This document shows positions 15,977-25,628 of a DNA stretch of 51,599 nt, piece after piece (within the stretch, counting starts at the first letter, position 1; each line of letters begins with the position of its first letter). The DNA is from Lentisphaerota bacterium (lineage in GTDB: Bacteria; Verrucomicrobiota; Lentisphaeria; Victivallales; Victivallaceae): positions 1-51,599 of the forward strand of contig SUVS01000017.1 of the NCBI GenBank assembly GCA_015061885.1, written 5' to 3'. The notes beneath the pieces are model-generated. The model searched no databases and was not told the DNA's origin. It saw only the letters and a list, made by a program, of their open reading frames with translations. The position numbers and the translations under genes are program-made.

Positions 15977-17014
15977 TTACGGGATACTGCGTTCAAAGGT
16001 ATTTTTGCTGATTACTGCCATTATCAGCAATACTGCGGCAATGGCGATCAGCGTGGGGGCGTATTCGCGGTATTCAATGTAACGGGGCTGTTCAAAGTTG
16101 GTTTTTTCCAGAGCGTTTATTTCCTGCATAACGCTGTTCATAGCCTGTTCGTCGGCGGCACGGAAATATTTACCGCCGGTAATGTTGGCCATATCCTGCA
16201 AAAGTTTCTCATCAAACTCGCCCGGATAGCGGACATAGCGATTGCCGAAAATGCTTTCCTGATAAACAAATGCGTTATTTCCTCCGATACCCACGGTGTA
16301 GATCAGAATATTTTTTTCTTTTGCCAATTCGGCGGTTGCCAATGGCGTAAGCCGGTGATTGACATTGTTTTTGCCGTCGGTAAAGAGTACCATCACCCGG
16401 CGGGGGGCGGTGGATTTATCCAATCGGGTGATTGCGGATGCCGTGGCACTGGCTATGCCGGTGGCATCGCCGATAATCCCCGGTTCCAGCGGTTCCAGTG
16501 CGGCGGTCAGCCAGTCGTGGTCAAGCGTCGGCGGCGACAGATTATAGCCGTATTCAGCAAAACCGATCAATCCGATACGGTCATTAGGGCGGGCTTTGAT
16601 GAACCTGGTAAGTTCACTTTTTGCCGCATCAAGCCGGTTTTTCAGCTTGCCGGACTTCAGTGCTTGCTCCAATGCGGCGGAACTGGTGATATTTTCCGGC
16701 ACATCTATTGCCTGCATACTGCCGGAAACATCCAGCACCATGATCATATCTATACCTTTGTTACGGATGGCAAATTTTTCATCGCCGATGCGGGGACGGG
16801 CCAGTGCAACTGTCAACAGAAGCAGTGCCAGCGAAGTCATAATTGCGGCAACGGGGGCGGTCTTCCAGCTTAAACGCTTTTTATTTATCGGTTGGAAAGA
16901 GTCGGTTTCTGCAACAATAATACCCGGCTGCGGTTTGAAAAAGCAGTAATATGCGATCAGACCCAGTGCAGGCAGCAGCAGTGTCAGAAGCCATGGATAA
17001 GCAAAAAATGTCAT
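15977..17014 (-). CDS. batA: BatA-like von Willebrand factor A membrane protein
   Basis: A 345-residue protein: two N-terminal membrane helices (about 3-25 and 53-73), a VWA domain with the metal-ion site DVSGSM at 95-100 and later LFTDGKNN, and a C-terminal helix (about 318-338). This is the BatA layout. Bat proteins accompany MoxR ATPases and have been linked to envelope stress and aerotolerance, though their biochemical role is unsettled. Its ATG overlaps the stop of the gene before it (17011-17014), and GAGG precedes the start. Convergent with the glycerophosphodiesterase gene. Confidence 0.87.
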   Translation of the reverse strand: MTFFAYPWLLTLLLPALGLIAYYCFFKPQPGIIVAETDSFQPINKKRLSWKTAPVAAIMTSLALLLLTVALARPRIGDEKFAIRNKGIDMIMVLDVSGSMQAIDVPENITSSAALEQALKSGKLKNRLDAAKSELTRFIKARPNDRIGLIGFAEYGYNLSPPTLDHDWLTAALEPLEPGIIGDATGIASATASAITRLDKSTAPRRVMVLFTDGKNNVNHRLTPLATAELAKEKNILIYTVGIGGNNAFVYQESIFGNRYVRYPGEFDEKLLQDMANITGGKYFRAADEQAMNSVMQEINALEKTNFEQPRYIEYREYAPTLIAIAAVLLIMAVISKNTFERSIP

Positions 17015-18021
17015 TTTTTTACCTCGCTTGTTGCCGGATTTTCACTGGATTCAGCGGTTTTGCCGGTTTGATTGACCAAATCTTCCGCCCGGTCAAGTGC
17101 CAGCGAAAATGAGTCTTTATCGGGTTTGATGTTGGCAAATTTTATCAGGTCGGATTGTTTCATAAATTCTTCCAGATAAAAGGTCTGACTTGCACTCAAT
17201 GGGGAATTTTTCCGTTTAAGTGAAGCAAAAAATTCTTCGGTAGTCTGCTGTTTTACCCGCCAGCAGAAGCGTATGCTCAAGTATTCACGCACCACATCGC
17301 TCAATTTGCTTACGCACCACTCCAGAGGCTGTTTACCGGCGTCGGCAGTTTTGCGTAATTCATCCAGATTGCGTTGGGCGATCACCCACGGTGGCAGTAT
17401 TTCCTGCCGGGACTTTATGCGGCGTTTCTGTATCCAGATAAATACTCCGGCGGCAATGATAACTGCCGATACTATGCCAATGAGCCAGTAACGGTAATGT
17501 TTTCCTGCTCCGGGAACTTTGACTGCCGCATCTGCCAACGGCAGCCGGTCGGGGTTTTCCACTTTTAAGGCGGCAAATTCCAATGGCTGCAGTTTATGAG
17601 TCAAAGTCTGTTTTTTGATTGCAGACTTGTGCATATTGCGTTCGATAACCGTTTGCAGTGTGCCGACTTCCAGCTTGCCGGGGCGGGTGCTTTTCAGCGG
17701 AATGGTGATGTTTTTGACGATGCCTTGAGCTGTGTACCGGCGGTTGACAACTTTTACATCGCCTTGCGAAATTATGCCTTCGCCGGGCAGAAAAATCACC
17801 TGATCCATATATTGCCCCCACGGCAGAACGCAGTTGACTTCCAGATTCACCAGTTTGCCCAGCGACGGAGTTTGCTCGAAATCGCGTTCAGCTTCTTTGA
17901 TTACTGCTTCGCCGTAACAAGCTGCCTGCCGGAAAACTTTTGCTCCGTAAATTGCCAATGCCAGTAAAATGGCGGCAACTGCAAAGAGAATGATGAACAA
18001 TACGCGTTTTTTTCTTTTCAT
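17011..18021 (-). CDS. Bat-cluster accessory protein (DUF4381-like position)
   Basis: A 336-residue protein with an N-terminal helix (about 8-25), an extracytoplasmic beta-rich region, a second helix (about 178-197, WLIGIVSAVIIAAGVFIWI) and a cytoplasmic helical tail (NLDELRKTADAGKQPLEWCV, LSDVVREYLSIRF). Between a DUF58 gene and batA this is the usual site of the small Bat-associated membrane protein; the tail pattern suits that family. Exact family assignment is uncertain. Translationally coupled to batA. Confidence 0.65.
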   Translation of the reverse strand: MKRKKRVLFIILFAVAAILLALAIYGAKVFRQAACYGEAVIKEAERDFEQTPSLGKLVNLEVNCVLPWGQYMDQVIFLPGEGIISQGDVKVVNRRYTAQGIVKNITIPLKSTRPGKLEVGTLQTVIERNMHKSAIKKQTLTHKLQPLEFAALKVENPDRLPLADAAVKVPGAGKHYRYWLIGIVSAVIIAAGVFIWIQKRRIKSRQEILPPWVIAQRNLDELRKTADAGKQPLEWCVSKLSDVVREYLSIRFCWRVKQQTTEEFFASLKRKNSPLSASQTFYLEEFMKQSDLIKFANIKPDKDSFSLALDRAEDLVNQTGKTAESSENPATSEVKK

Positions 18022-18039
18022 AAAATCAAATCACTTCGA

Positions 18040-18927
18040 TCATGCCGTACCGCGGCGGCGGCGTTGGCGGTGGTTAAAAAAGTTCATAAGAGCCAAAACA
18101 GTATTGCTGTTGCTTTCGAGTTTGATTACTTCCACTCCGGAGCGGCGGCATAACTCCTGCCGGGAACTGATCGCTTTTTGCTGATGTTCGGCAAAAGCCT
18201 TTTTGTTTTTGCCTGCAAGCCGGATAAATGTCATATTTTCTGCATCATAAAACATACCCGCGGCCGCCGGCAGCTCAAACCAGCTGCCATCATAGGTGTG
18301 CAGTACGATCACATCATGCCGTCTGCGGGCGAGTTTCAGAGCTTTTTCCAACTTTGCCGGATCATCAGCCAAATCGCTTATCACAAAAATCACACTGCGT
18401 TTTTTCAATACTTTGCAGGCGTGCTGCAATGCGGAGGCTATATCGGTTTTGCCGGGATTTGCACCATCAGCAGCAGACAACAGTTCGCGGATCAAACGCA
18501 GATTGTTGTGTCTGCCGTTACGCGGCAGCATGAATTTTACGATTTTATCGTTAAAGAGCGACAATCCGACCCGGTCGTGATTGTTTATGGCACTCAAACC
18601 CAGCAATGCCGCGGCTTCCACGGCTTTTTCGCAAACAGGAGTACCAATGCCATACTGCATGGAGTTGGATACATCGACCATCAAAAGGACAGTCAATTCC
18701 CGTTCTTCCACATACTTTTTTACATAAGGAGCATTCAGTCGGGCACTGACATTCCAGTCAATATCCCGCACATCATCTTCAAAGGTGTATTCCCGCACTT
18801 CGTCAAACTCAATGCCCCGGCCTTTGAAAACGCTGTGATACGCTCCGCCGATAACATCTTCGACCAGTTTCCCGGCAACGATTTCAAGTTTGCGGACTTT
18901 TTTCAGCAATTCGGCTGTTTCAAGCAT
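18040..18927 (-). CDS. DUF58 / VWA-like protein of the MoxR cluster
   Basis: A 295-residue soluble protein with the DUF58 signature GRGIEFDEVREYTFEDDVRDIDW and a following VWA-like domain with metal-site-like VDVSNSM, KTDIASAL and VISDLADD. DUF58 proteins are constant partners of MoxR AAA+ ATPases. It starts 13 bases after moxR and precedes the accessory gene by 18, so it is in one operon with them. AGAGG stands 7 bases before the ATG. The tail is arginine-rich (HRQRRRRG). Confidence 0.88.
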   Translation of the reverse strand: MLETAELLKKVRKLEIVAGKLVEDVIGGAYHSVFKGRGIEFDEVREYTFEDDVRDIDWNVSARLNAPYVKKYVEERELTVLLMVDVSNSMQYGIGTPVCEKAVEAAALLGLSAINNHDRVGLSLFNDKIVKFMLPRNGRHNNLRLIRELLSAADGANPGKTDIASALQHACKVLKKRSVIFVISDLADDPAKLEKALKLARRRHDVIVLHTYDGSWFELPAAAGMFYDAENMTFIRLAGKNKKAFAEHQQKAISSRQELCRRSGVEVIKLESNSNTVLALMNFFNHRQRRRRGTA

Positions 18928-18940
18928 ACAACTGCCTCTT

Positions 18941-19966
18941 TTACGGTGTCCGGAGTTCTTCCAGAAGATAGTTGATCACATTGTCTGCGGTGATATTTTC
19001 CGCTTCGGCTTCGTAGCTCAAAGTAATGCGGTGCCGCATTACATCGTTTGCCACATCTTTTATATCCTGCGGTATTACATACGCACGGTTGGCAAGCAGG
19101 GCATTGGCTTTGCCCGCCAGAGCCAGAGCTATCGCCGCACGGGGGCTGGCTCCGTATTCCAAATGCATATCTATATCAGACAAACGGGCATCGGCTTGAC
19201 GGGCTGAAAGATTTGCCCGGTGGCCCGGACGGGTGGCGATCACCAAATCGAGAATATATTCCACGATCTTTTCGTCCAGATATACCCGGTCAAGAGCTTT
19301 ACGGGCGTTGAGTACATCCTGAACCGATGCTACGGCTGAAGCCCGGTCTTCCCAATCCGGATGGGCAACGCGTTCAAGCACCAGGCGTTCTTCGTCGCGT
19401 TCCGGATAAGTTACCGAAAGTTTGAACATAAAACGGTCAACCTGGGCTTCGGGCAACGGGTAGGTTCCTTCCTGCTCAATGGGGTTCTGGGTGGCAAGCA
19501 CCAGAAAGAAATCGGGCAGGGGGAAGCGTTCTCCGCCGATGGTTATCTGTTTTTCCTGCATGGCTTCAAGTAAAGCACTTTGAACTTTTGCCGGGGCACG
19601 GTTGATTTCGTCTGCCAGAACGATATTTGCCACCACCGGGCCGGTGCGGGTGGAAAATTTGTGCGTTTCGGCATTGTATATTCTGGTACCGACCAAGTCC
19701 GCCGGCAGCAAGTCAGGCGTAAACTGGATGCGGGAAAAACTTGCACTCAAAGTCTGACTCAAGGTTTTGACCGCCAGCGTTTTTGCCAACCCGGGAACAC
19801 CTTCGATCAGAACATGCCCTCCGGTGATAAGTGCCATTATCAGCCGGTCGATGAGTTTTTCCTGACCGGCGATGATTCTGCCTATTTCTGTACGCAAAGG
19901 CGTGATGAAGGCGGTGGCTTCCCGCAATTCAGATTGCAGTTCGGCAAGATTGGATTGGTTTATCAT
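18941..19966 (-). CDS. moxR: MoxR family AAA+ ATPase
   Basis: A 341-residue ATPase. Walker A is GVPGLAKT (about 56-63), Walker B IVLADEINRAP, sensor 1 LATQNPIEQEGTYPLPEAQ with DRF following, all hallmarks of the MoxR class, which act as chaperone-like remodelers, often to activate metalloenzymes or VWA proteins. First gene of a minus-strand operon moxR, DUF58, accessory gene, batA. ATG 19966 is preferred over 19975 because GGAAGG is then properly spaced. Confidence 0.92.
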   Translation of the reverse strand: MINQSNLAELQSELREATAFITPLRTEIGRIIAGQEKLIDRLIMALITGGHVLIEGVPGLAKTLAVKTLSQTLSASFSRIQFTPDLLPADLVGTRIYNAETHKFSTRTGPVVANIVLADEINRAPAKVQSALLEAMQEKQITIGGERFPLPDFFLVLATQNPIEQEGTYPLPEAQVDRFMFKLSVTYPERDEERLVLERVAHPDWEDRASAVASVQDVLNARKALDRVYLDEKIVEYILDLVIATRPGHRANLSARQADARLSDIDMHLEYGASPRAAIALALAGKANALLANRAYVIPQDIKDVANDVMRHRITLSYEAEAENITADNVINYLLEELRTP

Positions 19967-20064
19967 AGATTTCATCCTTCCGTTATTTTTCTGTTGAGCT
20001 GCCGGGTTTTGCTGTTAAGACCGTGTTGGCTCAAACTTTGTTCACAAAAATATGCTATCTTGTA

Positions 20065-20092
20065 AAATTAACGAACAAAACGCTTTTGTCAA
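20065..20092 (-). promoter_or_regulatory. Likely promoter of the moxR operon
   Basis: On the minus strand a perfect TTGACA (20092-20087), spacer 16, weak TAATTT (20070-20065). The 225-base divergent region otherwise holds only AT-rich sequence and the promoter of the opposite operon. Confidence 0.45.
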
Positions 20093-20144
20093 GAGTCAAA
20101 ACCCCGTAAAATAGAGAAAAAATGCATTTTTTTTATTAAAGTAT

Positions 20145-20173
20145 TTGTCCTTTTACTGAAAATATGCTATAAT
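20145..20173 (+). promoter_or_regulatory. Promoter of the batBC-batDE operon
   Basis: TTGTCC (20145-20150), 17-base spacer, perfect TATAAT (20168-20173) preceded by TGC, an extended -10. The leader is about 20 bases, with GGAG 9 bases before ATG 20201. Confidence 0.7.
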
Positions 20174-20200
20174 TTCAAATCATTGATGGAGAATTGAAGA

Positions 20201-22324
20201 ATGAATTTTATCACCCCCGCTGTTTTATGGGCATTGCCCGCAGTTGTTTTATGCTGTATGATGTATTGGCTTTACGGCGATACAATGCGGCATAAACTGC
20301 TGAAAAAGTTTTCCGTCGGAAAAGCAAAAACAGTGCTTTCGCCGCAGAAAAGATTTATGCGTAGAACATTTTTGCTGTTTTCAATACTTTTTCTGATTGT
20401 TGCCGCCGCCCGGCCTTATTGGGGCGAACGGCCGCTGGAATTCAATTTAGCACAGACCGATGCATTGATCGTGTTTGATGTATCCAAAAGTATGCTCGCT
20501 GAAGATGTCGCACCATCCCGGCTGGAACATGGCAAATGGCTGTTGCGTAAACTTATAGAGCAGAATCCGGAAACTTCGTTCGGTATCACGGCTTTTGCGG
20601 GCAGAGCATTTCTTTCGTGTCCGGTAACAGCCGACCGGGTCAGCCTTGAACAGTGTATTGATGAATTGAACTGCGATCTGGTTCCTGTGGGTGGAACCAA
20701 TCTTGCCGCCGCACTCAATACGGCAATAAAATCATTGAAGGCCGCCGGCGGAACCACCCGCGAAATCATTTTAATAACCGATGGCGAAGAACTTTCCGGC
20801 AGTATCGAAAAAGAACTTGACGAAATCAAAAAAGCCAATATCCGGCTCTTTGCCGTAGGTTTGGGCGATCCGGCGGTTCCGGCTTTGATCCGTATAAATA
20901 CCGGAGATAATCAAAAACATTTTATGCGTGACCGCGAAGGAGCTTTGGTGCGTACCAAATTGAATGAGGAACTCTTAAAGAAGATAGCCATTGCCACCGG
21001 CGGCTTATACATAAACAGCTCCAACTTGAATACCGGTTTGGAAATCCTTACCCGCGAATTGAGCAAGCTGCCCAAAGACAGGAAAAAGGCGGTTCGCCGT
21101 TCATTGCCGATCGAACGGTTTATGCTCTTTCTGGTGCCCGGATTTATACTGTTGGTGCTTTATATGTTTACCGGCGAAGTGGATAAACGCAAATTGTCGG
21201 CATTGATGCGTATTTGGCTTGCCGGTGGAATCATTTTTGCCTGCGGCGGTTTATCCGGGGCAGAAAATGTGCCGGATAATACTGATGGAAAAACTTTATC
21301 CGTGGGAAAAGACCCCGTTGAACTTTATAATCAGGCCCGCGATTTGCAGTTGAAAAATCAATTTGCCGAAGCCGGTACGATTTATGAAGAATTATTGAGT
21401 TCCACTCTGCCGGAAGATTTGAAGTATAAAGTTCTGCATAATCTGGGCGTAAGTGTGCAGAGTGCCGGCCGGGGCAAGTTTGCCGAAGCCGCCGGTGTCA
21501 GCCGCAACGGCGATCTGGACGGAGCTTTGAAACGGCTCGACGAAGCCGATAAAAATATGATCCAGGCCGAAGAACTCTATATCAATGCCATGAAATCGCA
21601 GTTTTCAAATGATATTACTGCCCAAGTTCAGCAGCAGCAGCTTAATGACCGCAAAGAAATCAGCGAATTGCGGAAAAAACTCGAAGAATTGAAAAAACTT
21701 CAGCAGCAGGCTCAACAGAAAACGCAACAGGCACAGAATAAAAATCAACAGCAGCAACAGCAGCAACAGAACCAACAGAACCAACAGAATCAGCAGAATC
21801 AGCAGAACCAACAGAATCAGCAGAATCAGCAAAATCAGCAAGGTCAACAGCAGCAACAGAATCAGCAGAATCAGAGCGGTCAATCCGCTCAACAGGCATT
21901 GCAGGATGCTCAAAAGGCGGTTGATGATTATAAAAAACAAGCTGAAAACATGGCAAATAATAAGTTGCAGCAGCAGGCCGCCGATGCCGCTGAAGCTCTG
22001 AAAGATGCTCAAAAGAAACAAGCCGGAGGCGATTACGACGGTGCCGGTAAAGATATAGAAAGAGCCCGTGAAAGTCTGGGCAAAGGTAAAAATGAAAATG
22101 GTCAGTCCGGTAAAGACGATAAATCGCAGACGGGTGATTCTGATTCCCGATCCGGCAAAGAGCAGGAAAAAACTCCCGCTGCCGGACAGGAAAACAACAA
22201 GATAGACAACAAGCAAGCCGATGCTTTGCTGGAAAATATGGTTCAGGATGAAAAAAATCTGCGTGATGCAATAAAGTCGAACCAACGCCAAAGGCGGATG
22301 AAGGTCGTGGAAAAAGATTGGTGA
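20201..22324 (+). CDS. BatB-BatC fusion: VWA, TPR-like and Q/N-rich regions
   Basis: A 707-residue protein that joins two Bat proteins. Residues 1-340 are BatB: helices near 7-25 and 55-72, VWA with FDVSKSM at about 92-98 and LITDGEE, then two helices (about 305-325 and 333-352). Residues about 360-480 resemble TPR units of BatC (VELYNQARDLQLKNQFAEAG, LHNLGVSVQSAGRG). About 496-565 is almost pure Gln/Asn, followed by an Ala/Lys/Gln-rich coil and a charged tail typical of BatC C-termini. The last bases lead into the BatD gene after 14 bases. Confidence 0.85.
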   Translation: MNFITPAVLWALPAVVLCCMMYWLYGDTMRHKLLKKFSVGKAKTVLSPQKRFMRRTFLLFSILFLIVAAARPYWGERPLEFNLAQTDALIVFDVSKSMLAEDVAPSRLEHGKWLLRKLIEQNPETSFGITAFAGRAFLSCPVTADRVSLEQCIDELNCDLVPVGGTNLAAALNTAIKSLKAAGGTTREIILITDGEELSGSIEKELDEIKKANIRLFAVGLGDPAVPALIRINTGDNQKHFMRDREGALVRTKLNEELLKKIAIATGGLYINSSNLNTGLEILTRELSKLPKDRKKAVRRSLPIERFMLFLVPGFILLVLYMFTGEVDKRKLSALMRIWLAGGIIFACGGLSGAENVPDNTDGKTLSVGKDPVELYNQARDLQLKNQFAEAGTIYEELLSSTLPEDLKYKVLHNLGVSVQSAGRGKFAEAAGVSRNGDLDGALKRLDEADKNMIQAEELYINAMKSQFSNDITAQVQQQQLNDRKEISELRKKLEELKKLQQQAQQKTQQAQNKNQQQQQQQQNQQNQQNQQNQQNQQNQQNQQNQQGQQQQQNQQNQSGQSAQQALQDAQKAVDDYKKQAENMANNKLQQQAADAAEALKDAQKKQAGGDYDGAGKDIERARESLGKGKNENGQSGKDDKSQTGDSDSRSGKEQEKTPAAGQENNKIDNKQADALLENMVQDEKNLRDAIKSNQRQRRMKVVEKDW
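21690..21890 (+). repeat. CAR/AAY codon repeat in the BatC-like segment
   Basis: An in-frame tract of CAG, CAA, AAC and AAT codons giving QQQ and QNQQNQ runs. The core (about 21750-21840) has a 9-base period (CAGAAYCAR type). Codon choice varies between units, so it is not a pure DNA microsatellite and the Q/N character is probably maintained at the protein level. Confidence 0.8.
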
Positions 22325-22338
22325 AAGGTGATCTTAAT

Positions 22339-24792
22339 ATGAAAAGATATTTGTTTTGCCTTGTATGGAGCGTTTTTATTGGTTTGCAACTTTGTGGTGC
22401 TGAAGGATTTCATGCGGTGCTTGAACCTTCAACTGTTTTGGAGGGTGAGCCGTTTGTATTGCTGTTGAGCAATCAGGGCAATGAAATGCCGCAGTTGGTC
22501 AAACTGCCGGAAAAATTCACTTACCGCGGCAGCAGTCAGTCCACCCGGATAATCAATGGCGACAAAACGGTTTCGGTCGGATACAATTTTCTGGCTCCGG
22601 CTCCCGGCGAATACGAAATCGCTCCGCTGACAGTGAAACTGGGAAAAAAAACGGTCAGAACTCCATTGCTTAAACTGAAAGTGGTAAAAGATAATACCGC
22701 TCAAACCGGATTGAGTGATGTCTTTGTACGCGGTGTTTTTGCCGATAACCGCCGGACTTATTATGTGGGCGAAGATATACCTTTATCGGTAAATTTGTAT
22801 TATCCGCAGAAAATGCAGATCGAGCTTACGGCTTATCCTGCATTGGATATTGGCAAATCCGTATTTCATGATTTCCGCAAGGTCAATCCGGAAAATCCAT
22901 CGTTTGCCCGTCCACGGCAACAGCGGCAGATCGTGGATGATAAATTGCTCAATACGATCATATTCCCCAGTGCATTCCGTCCGCTGGCTCCGGGCAGACT
23001 GGCGGTCAAGGGTACATTGTTCTGCAATATATTGATTCCGGAAAAGACACGCAGGAATGATCCTTTTGATGACTTTTTCGGCGGCGGCACCCGTTATCGC
23101 CGTATTGAACGCAAACTGACTGTCGAACTGCCGGAAATCACGGTCAAGCCGTTGCCGGAAGCCCCGGCGGATGGGTTCTTTCTGGGATTGACCGGGGAGT
23201 TTTCCGGTAGTATCAAACTATCGGAAAACAAAGTAAATGCTTTGGAGCCGGTGAGTCTGGATCTGACTTTGCAAGCCGGTTCCGGCGGTTCGTTTGAAAC
23301 ATTGCAAACGCCGGAGATTTCGGTAAAAGACTGCCGGGTTTACCCCGGAGAAGTCCGCCGCAACGGCAACGGTTGTGTTATCAGTTACGCTCTGGTGCCG
23401 CTGAAAGCCGGTCAGGTGGATATTGACGAAAAATTCTACTATTTTGATCCCCGGTCGGCAACCTATAAAAGTATTGGTATAGATAAGGTTTTACAGGTCA
23501 AACCTCCGGTCGGAAAAAGCCCGGAGGCAGTTACCGCCCAACCGGTACCGGCAAACCTTGACAAATCATCTGATATGGCGGATGAAAATCTGCCCCGCAC
23601 CACTTTGCTTTATTGCAAAAAAGCTCCGGCAAGTGCGTGGAGTCATTTTTACAACCACAACCGCATACTCCTGGCAATCCTGATCTTTATTGCCGGGCCG
23701 GTTATTTTTATACTTGACCTTTTGAGGAATAAGCTCCGCAAGAGCAAACCGGATCACGCCGAGGTCCGCCGTGAGCGGGCAGGGCAGTTACGCAGTGCTT
23801 TGTATGATAAAGTCAGCAAGGCTTCTGCCGGGGAACTGCCGCTGCTGGCTTCCGGCGAAGTCGCCGACTATTTGAGCGATCGCTGGAAACTGCCCGCCGG
23901 TTCAACGCTTGAAGACCTTGCCCGGACTGCTGACAACAAAGATTTATCGGAGGCACTGCAAAGTTGTGCCAATGTAAGTTATCTGCCGGAATCAATGGCA
24001 AAAAATGCTCTTGCTGATCCGGAAAAAATCCGCAAACTGCTGTTGGGCGCGTTAAAAACGATAGTTGTATTTACTGTTTTTGCACCGGTTGCGGCACTTT
24101 CCGCAGTACCGGAAAGTTGGCACGATGCACTCAAAGCCTATGATGAAGGTAAATATCAGGAAGCCAAAGCGTATTTTGAAAAGTATCATCAGGAGCATGT
24201 TTCCGATGCCAATGTGCTGTATAACCTCGGTTGCATAGCCGAAGCCAACGGCGAACAGGAGATGGCTCTCTGGTATCTGGAAAGTGCCGGATTGCTTGCT
24301 CCGCTGGACAGTGCTGTTTATGAAAATCGCAATGTCATGCGACGCAAATTCTTTCTGGATTCTGCCGATAAGGCAGATTCACCGCAAGCGGCAATCATCA
24401 TGCTCCGCGACCGTTTGCATCCTGATGATTACCTGATGATCGCTGCGTGCTGTTCGCTGGTGTTTTTTATATTGCTTTGTTTCCGCAAAAAGCTCTCCGG
24501 AGCGGTTCTTTGGGGGTGCGGTGCCGGAGTGCTGGGCGTGATGATGCTGGCTTTGATATTGATGTTTACGCAATACCACAGCACCTATCGCGGCGATCAG
24601 GCTCTGGTGATTGCCAAAAATGCTGAATTGTTCAGTTTCCCCGGCAGGCACAACGGCAAAAAAATCGGCTCTGTAGCCGGTGGCTCGCCGGTAAAGGTCA
24701 TTGACGGCGAGAGCGATTATTCGCTGATAAGTTCCGGCAAGCTGGAAGGCTGGACGCCCAATAAAAATATCCGCCGTTTGCCGGTACGGTAA
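22339..24792 (+). CDS. BatD-BatE fusion: oxygen-tolerance-like, TPR and SH3 regions
   Basis: An 817-residue protein. A signal peptide (MKRYLFCLVWSVFIGLQLCG) leads into BatD-type beta-sandwich repeats (AVLEPSTVLEGEPFVLLLSNQ, YNFLAPAPGEYEIAPLTVKL, RGVFADNRRTYYVGEDIPL) ending in a helix (about 440-462). After a cytoplasmic stretch and another helix (about 570-588), TPR units follow (WHDALKAYDEGKYQEAKAYF, NVLYNLGCIAEANGEQEMAL), two helices, and an SH3-like end (ALVIAKNAELFSF, GSPVKVIDGESDYSLIS, GWTPNKNIRRL) as in BatE. ATG 22339 follows AAAGGTGAT; a TTG 21 bases upstream is less likely. Confidence 0.83.
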   Translation: MKRYLFCLVWSVFIGLQLCGAEGFHAVLEPSTVLEGEPFVLLLSNQGNEMPQLVKLPEKFTYRGSSQSTRIINGDKTVSVGYNFLAPAPGEYEIAPLTVKLGKKTVRTPLLKLKVVKDNTAQTGLSDVFVRGVFADNRRTYYVGEDIPLSVNLYYPQKMQIELTAYPALDIGKSVFHDFRKVNPENPSFARPRQQRQIVDDKLLNTIIFPSAFRPLAPGRLAVKGTLFCNILIPEKTRRNDPFDDFFGGGTRYRRIERKLTVELPEITVKPLPEAPADGFFLGLTGEFSGSIKLSENKVNALEPVSLDLTLQAGSGGSFETLQTPEISVKDCRVYPGEVRRNGNGCVISYALVPLKAGQVDIDEKFYYFDPRSATYKSIGIDKVLQVKPPVGKSPEAVTAQPVPANLDKSSDMADENLPRTTLLYCKKAPASAWSHFYNHNRILLAILIFIAGPVIFILDLLRNKLRKSKPDHAEVRRERAGQLRSALYDKVSKASAGELPLLASGEVADYLSDRWKLPAGSTLEDLARTADNKDLSEALQSCANVSYLPESMAKNALADPEKIRKLLLGALKTIVVFTVFAPVAALSAVPESWHDALKAYDEGKYQEAKAYFEKYHQEHVSDANVLYNLGCIAEANGEQEMALWYLESAGLLAPLDSAVYENRNVMRRKFFLDSADKADSPQAAIIMLRDRLHPDDYLMIAACCSLVFFILLCFRKKLSGAVLWGCGAGVLGVMMLALILMFTQYHSTYRGDQALVIAKNAELFSFPGRHNGKKIGSVAGGSPVKVIDGESDYSLISSGKLEGWTPNKNIRRLPVR

Positions 24793-24800
24793 AACTGTTA

Positions 24801-24830
24801 TCCCCACCGCTGAAAGTGTTTCCGGCGGTG
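24801..24830. other. GC-rich stem between convergent genes
   Basis: CCCCACCGC pairs perfectly with GCGGTGGGG with a 12-base loop. There is no T run on either side, so it is not a standard intrinsic terminator, but it lies exactly between the two convergent stops and could slow RNA polymerase or protect mRNA ends. Confidence 0.45.
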
Positions 24831-24839
24831 GGGCGTAAA

Positions 24840-25481
24840 TCAGATGAGTTTTTCGTTTTTAAGGTAATTTACGATTTCGCCGGCAAGCATTTTACAACCT
24901 TTATCGTTGTAATGCACCCAGTCGCGGCGGTATTCTTTGCCTAAAGTTTTGGCGTATTCTCCGAGTTCATTTACTCTGATATTGTAATCTTTCATAACCT
25001 CGCGGGCTATATCGTTATAGAGATCGACTTCGGCGTTGGAGCGGTAGATGTTGGTTGCTTCTTCTTCGATGACCGGCGTGGTTGTTCCGAAAACTATTTC
25101 GGCTTCCGGGCAGAGTTGTTTCAGGCGTATGATGATACGTTTGAGCATATATTTGTACATATCCGGCGGCGTCAGCGGCTCCTCGTCGTAGCGGTAATCG
25201 GCAATTATATGTGCCGGTTTTACCGTTACCCCGGCGGCTTCGCCATCATCGGCAATTCCGGAGATGCTCAAATGGGCACTGTCCCACAACCCATTGTTCC
25301 AATGCACCACATCTATCGGCGGCAATTCCGCGGTCCAGCGTTCAAGTTCACGCAAAGTATATTGGGCAAAGCGGCAATTTTCCGGCGGAAAAAAGACATT
25401 GACTTCATCAGCAAGCATCTCTTTGACAAAATTACAATATCCGACCCGAATCGAGTCGCCCAGCAAAAGCAGATTTTTCAT
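24840..25481 (-). CDS. SGNH/GDSL hydrolase
   Basis: A 213-residue protein with block I LLLGDSIRVGY (Ser10), block III-like WNNGLWD, and block V DWVHYNDKG with the catalytic Asp and His near residue 190. No signal peptide, so probably cytoplasmic. Family members remove acyl groups from sugars or hydrolyse other esters; the surrounding carbohydrate genes make a sugar ester likely, but this is inference. AGGAG precedes the ATG. It stands alone. Confidence 0.88.
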   Translation of the reverse strand: MKNLLLLGDSIRVGYCNFVKEMLADEVNVFFPPENCRFAQYTLRELERWTAELPPIDVVHWNNGLWDSAHLSISGIADDGEAAGVTVKPAHIIADYRYDEEPLTPPDMYKYMLKRIIIRLKQLCPEAEIVFGTTTPVIEEEATNIYRSNAEVDLYNDIAREVMKDYNIRVNELGEYAKTLGKEYRRDWVHYNDKGCKMLAGEIVNYLKNEKLI

Positions 25482-25628
25482 ATTTTCTCCTGTATGTTTG
25501 TTATTATATTAAGATAATTCTTCTGAAGCTAAATGCAAATTTCAGTTGCGATTTTTATAAAATCCGCATACGCTCGCCTGCACAAAAGTTCCGGCGTGGC
25601 AAGCGGGCGGTAGGTAGCGTAGGCTTGT

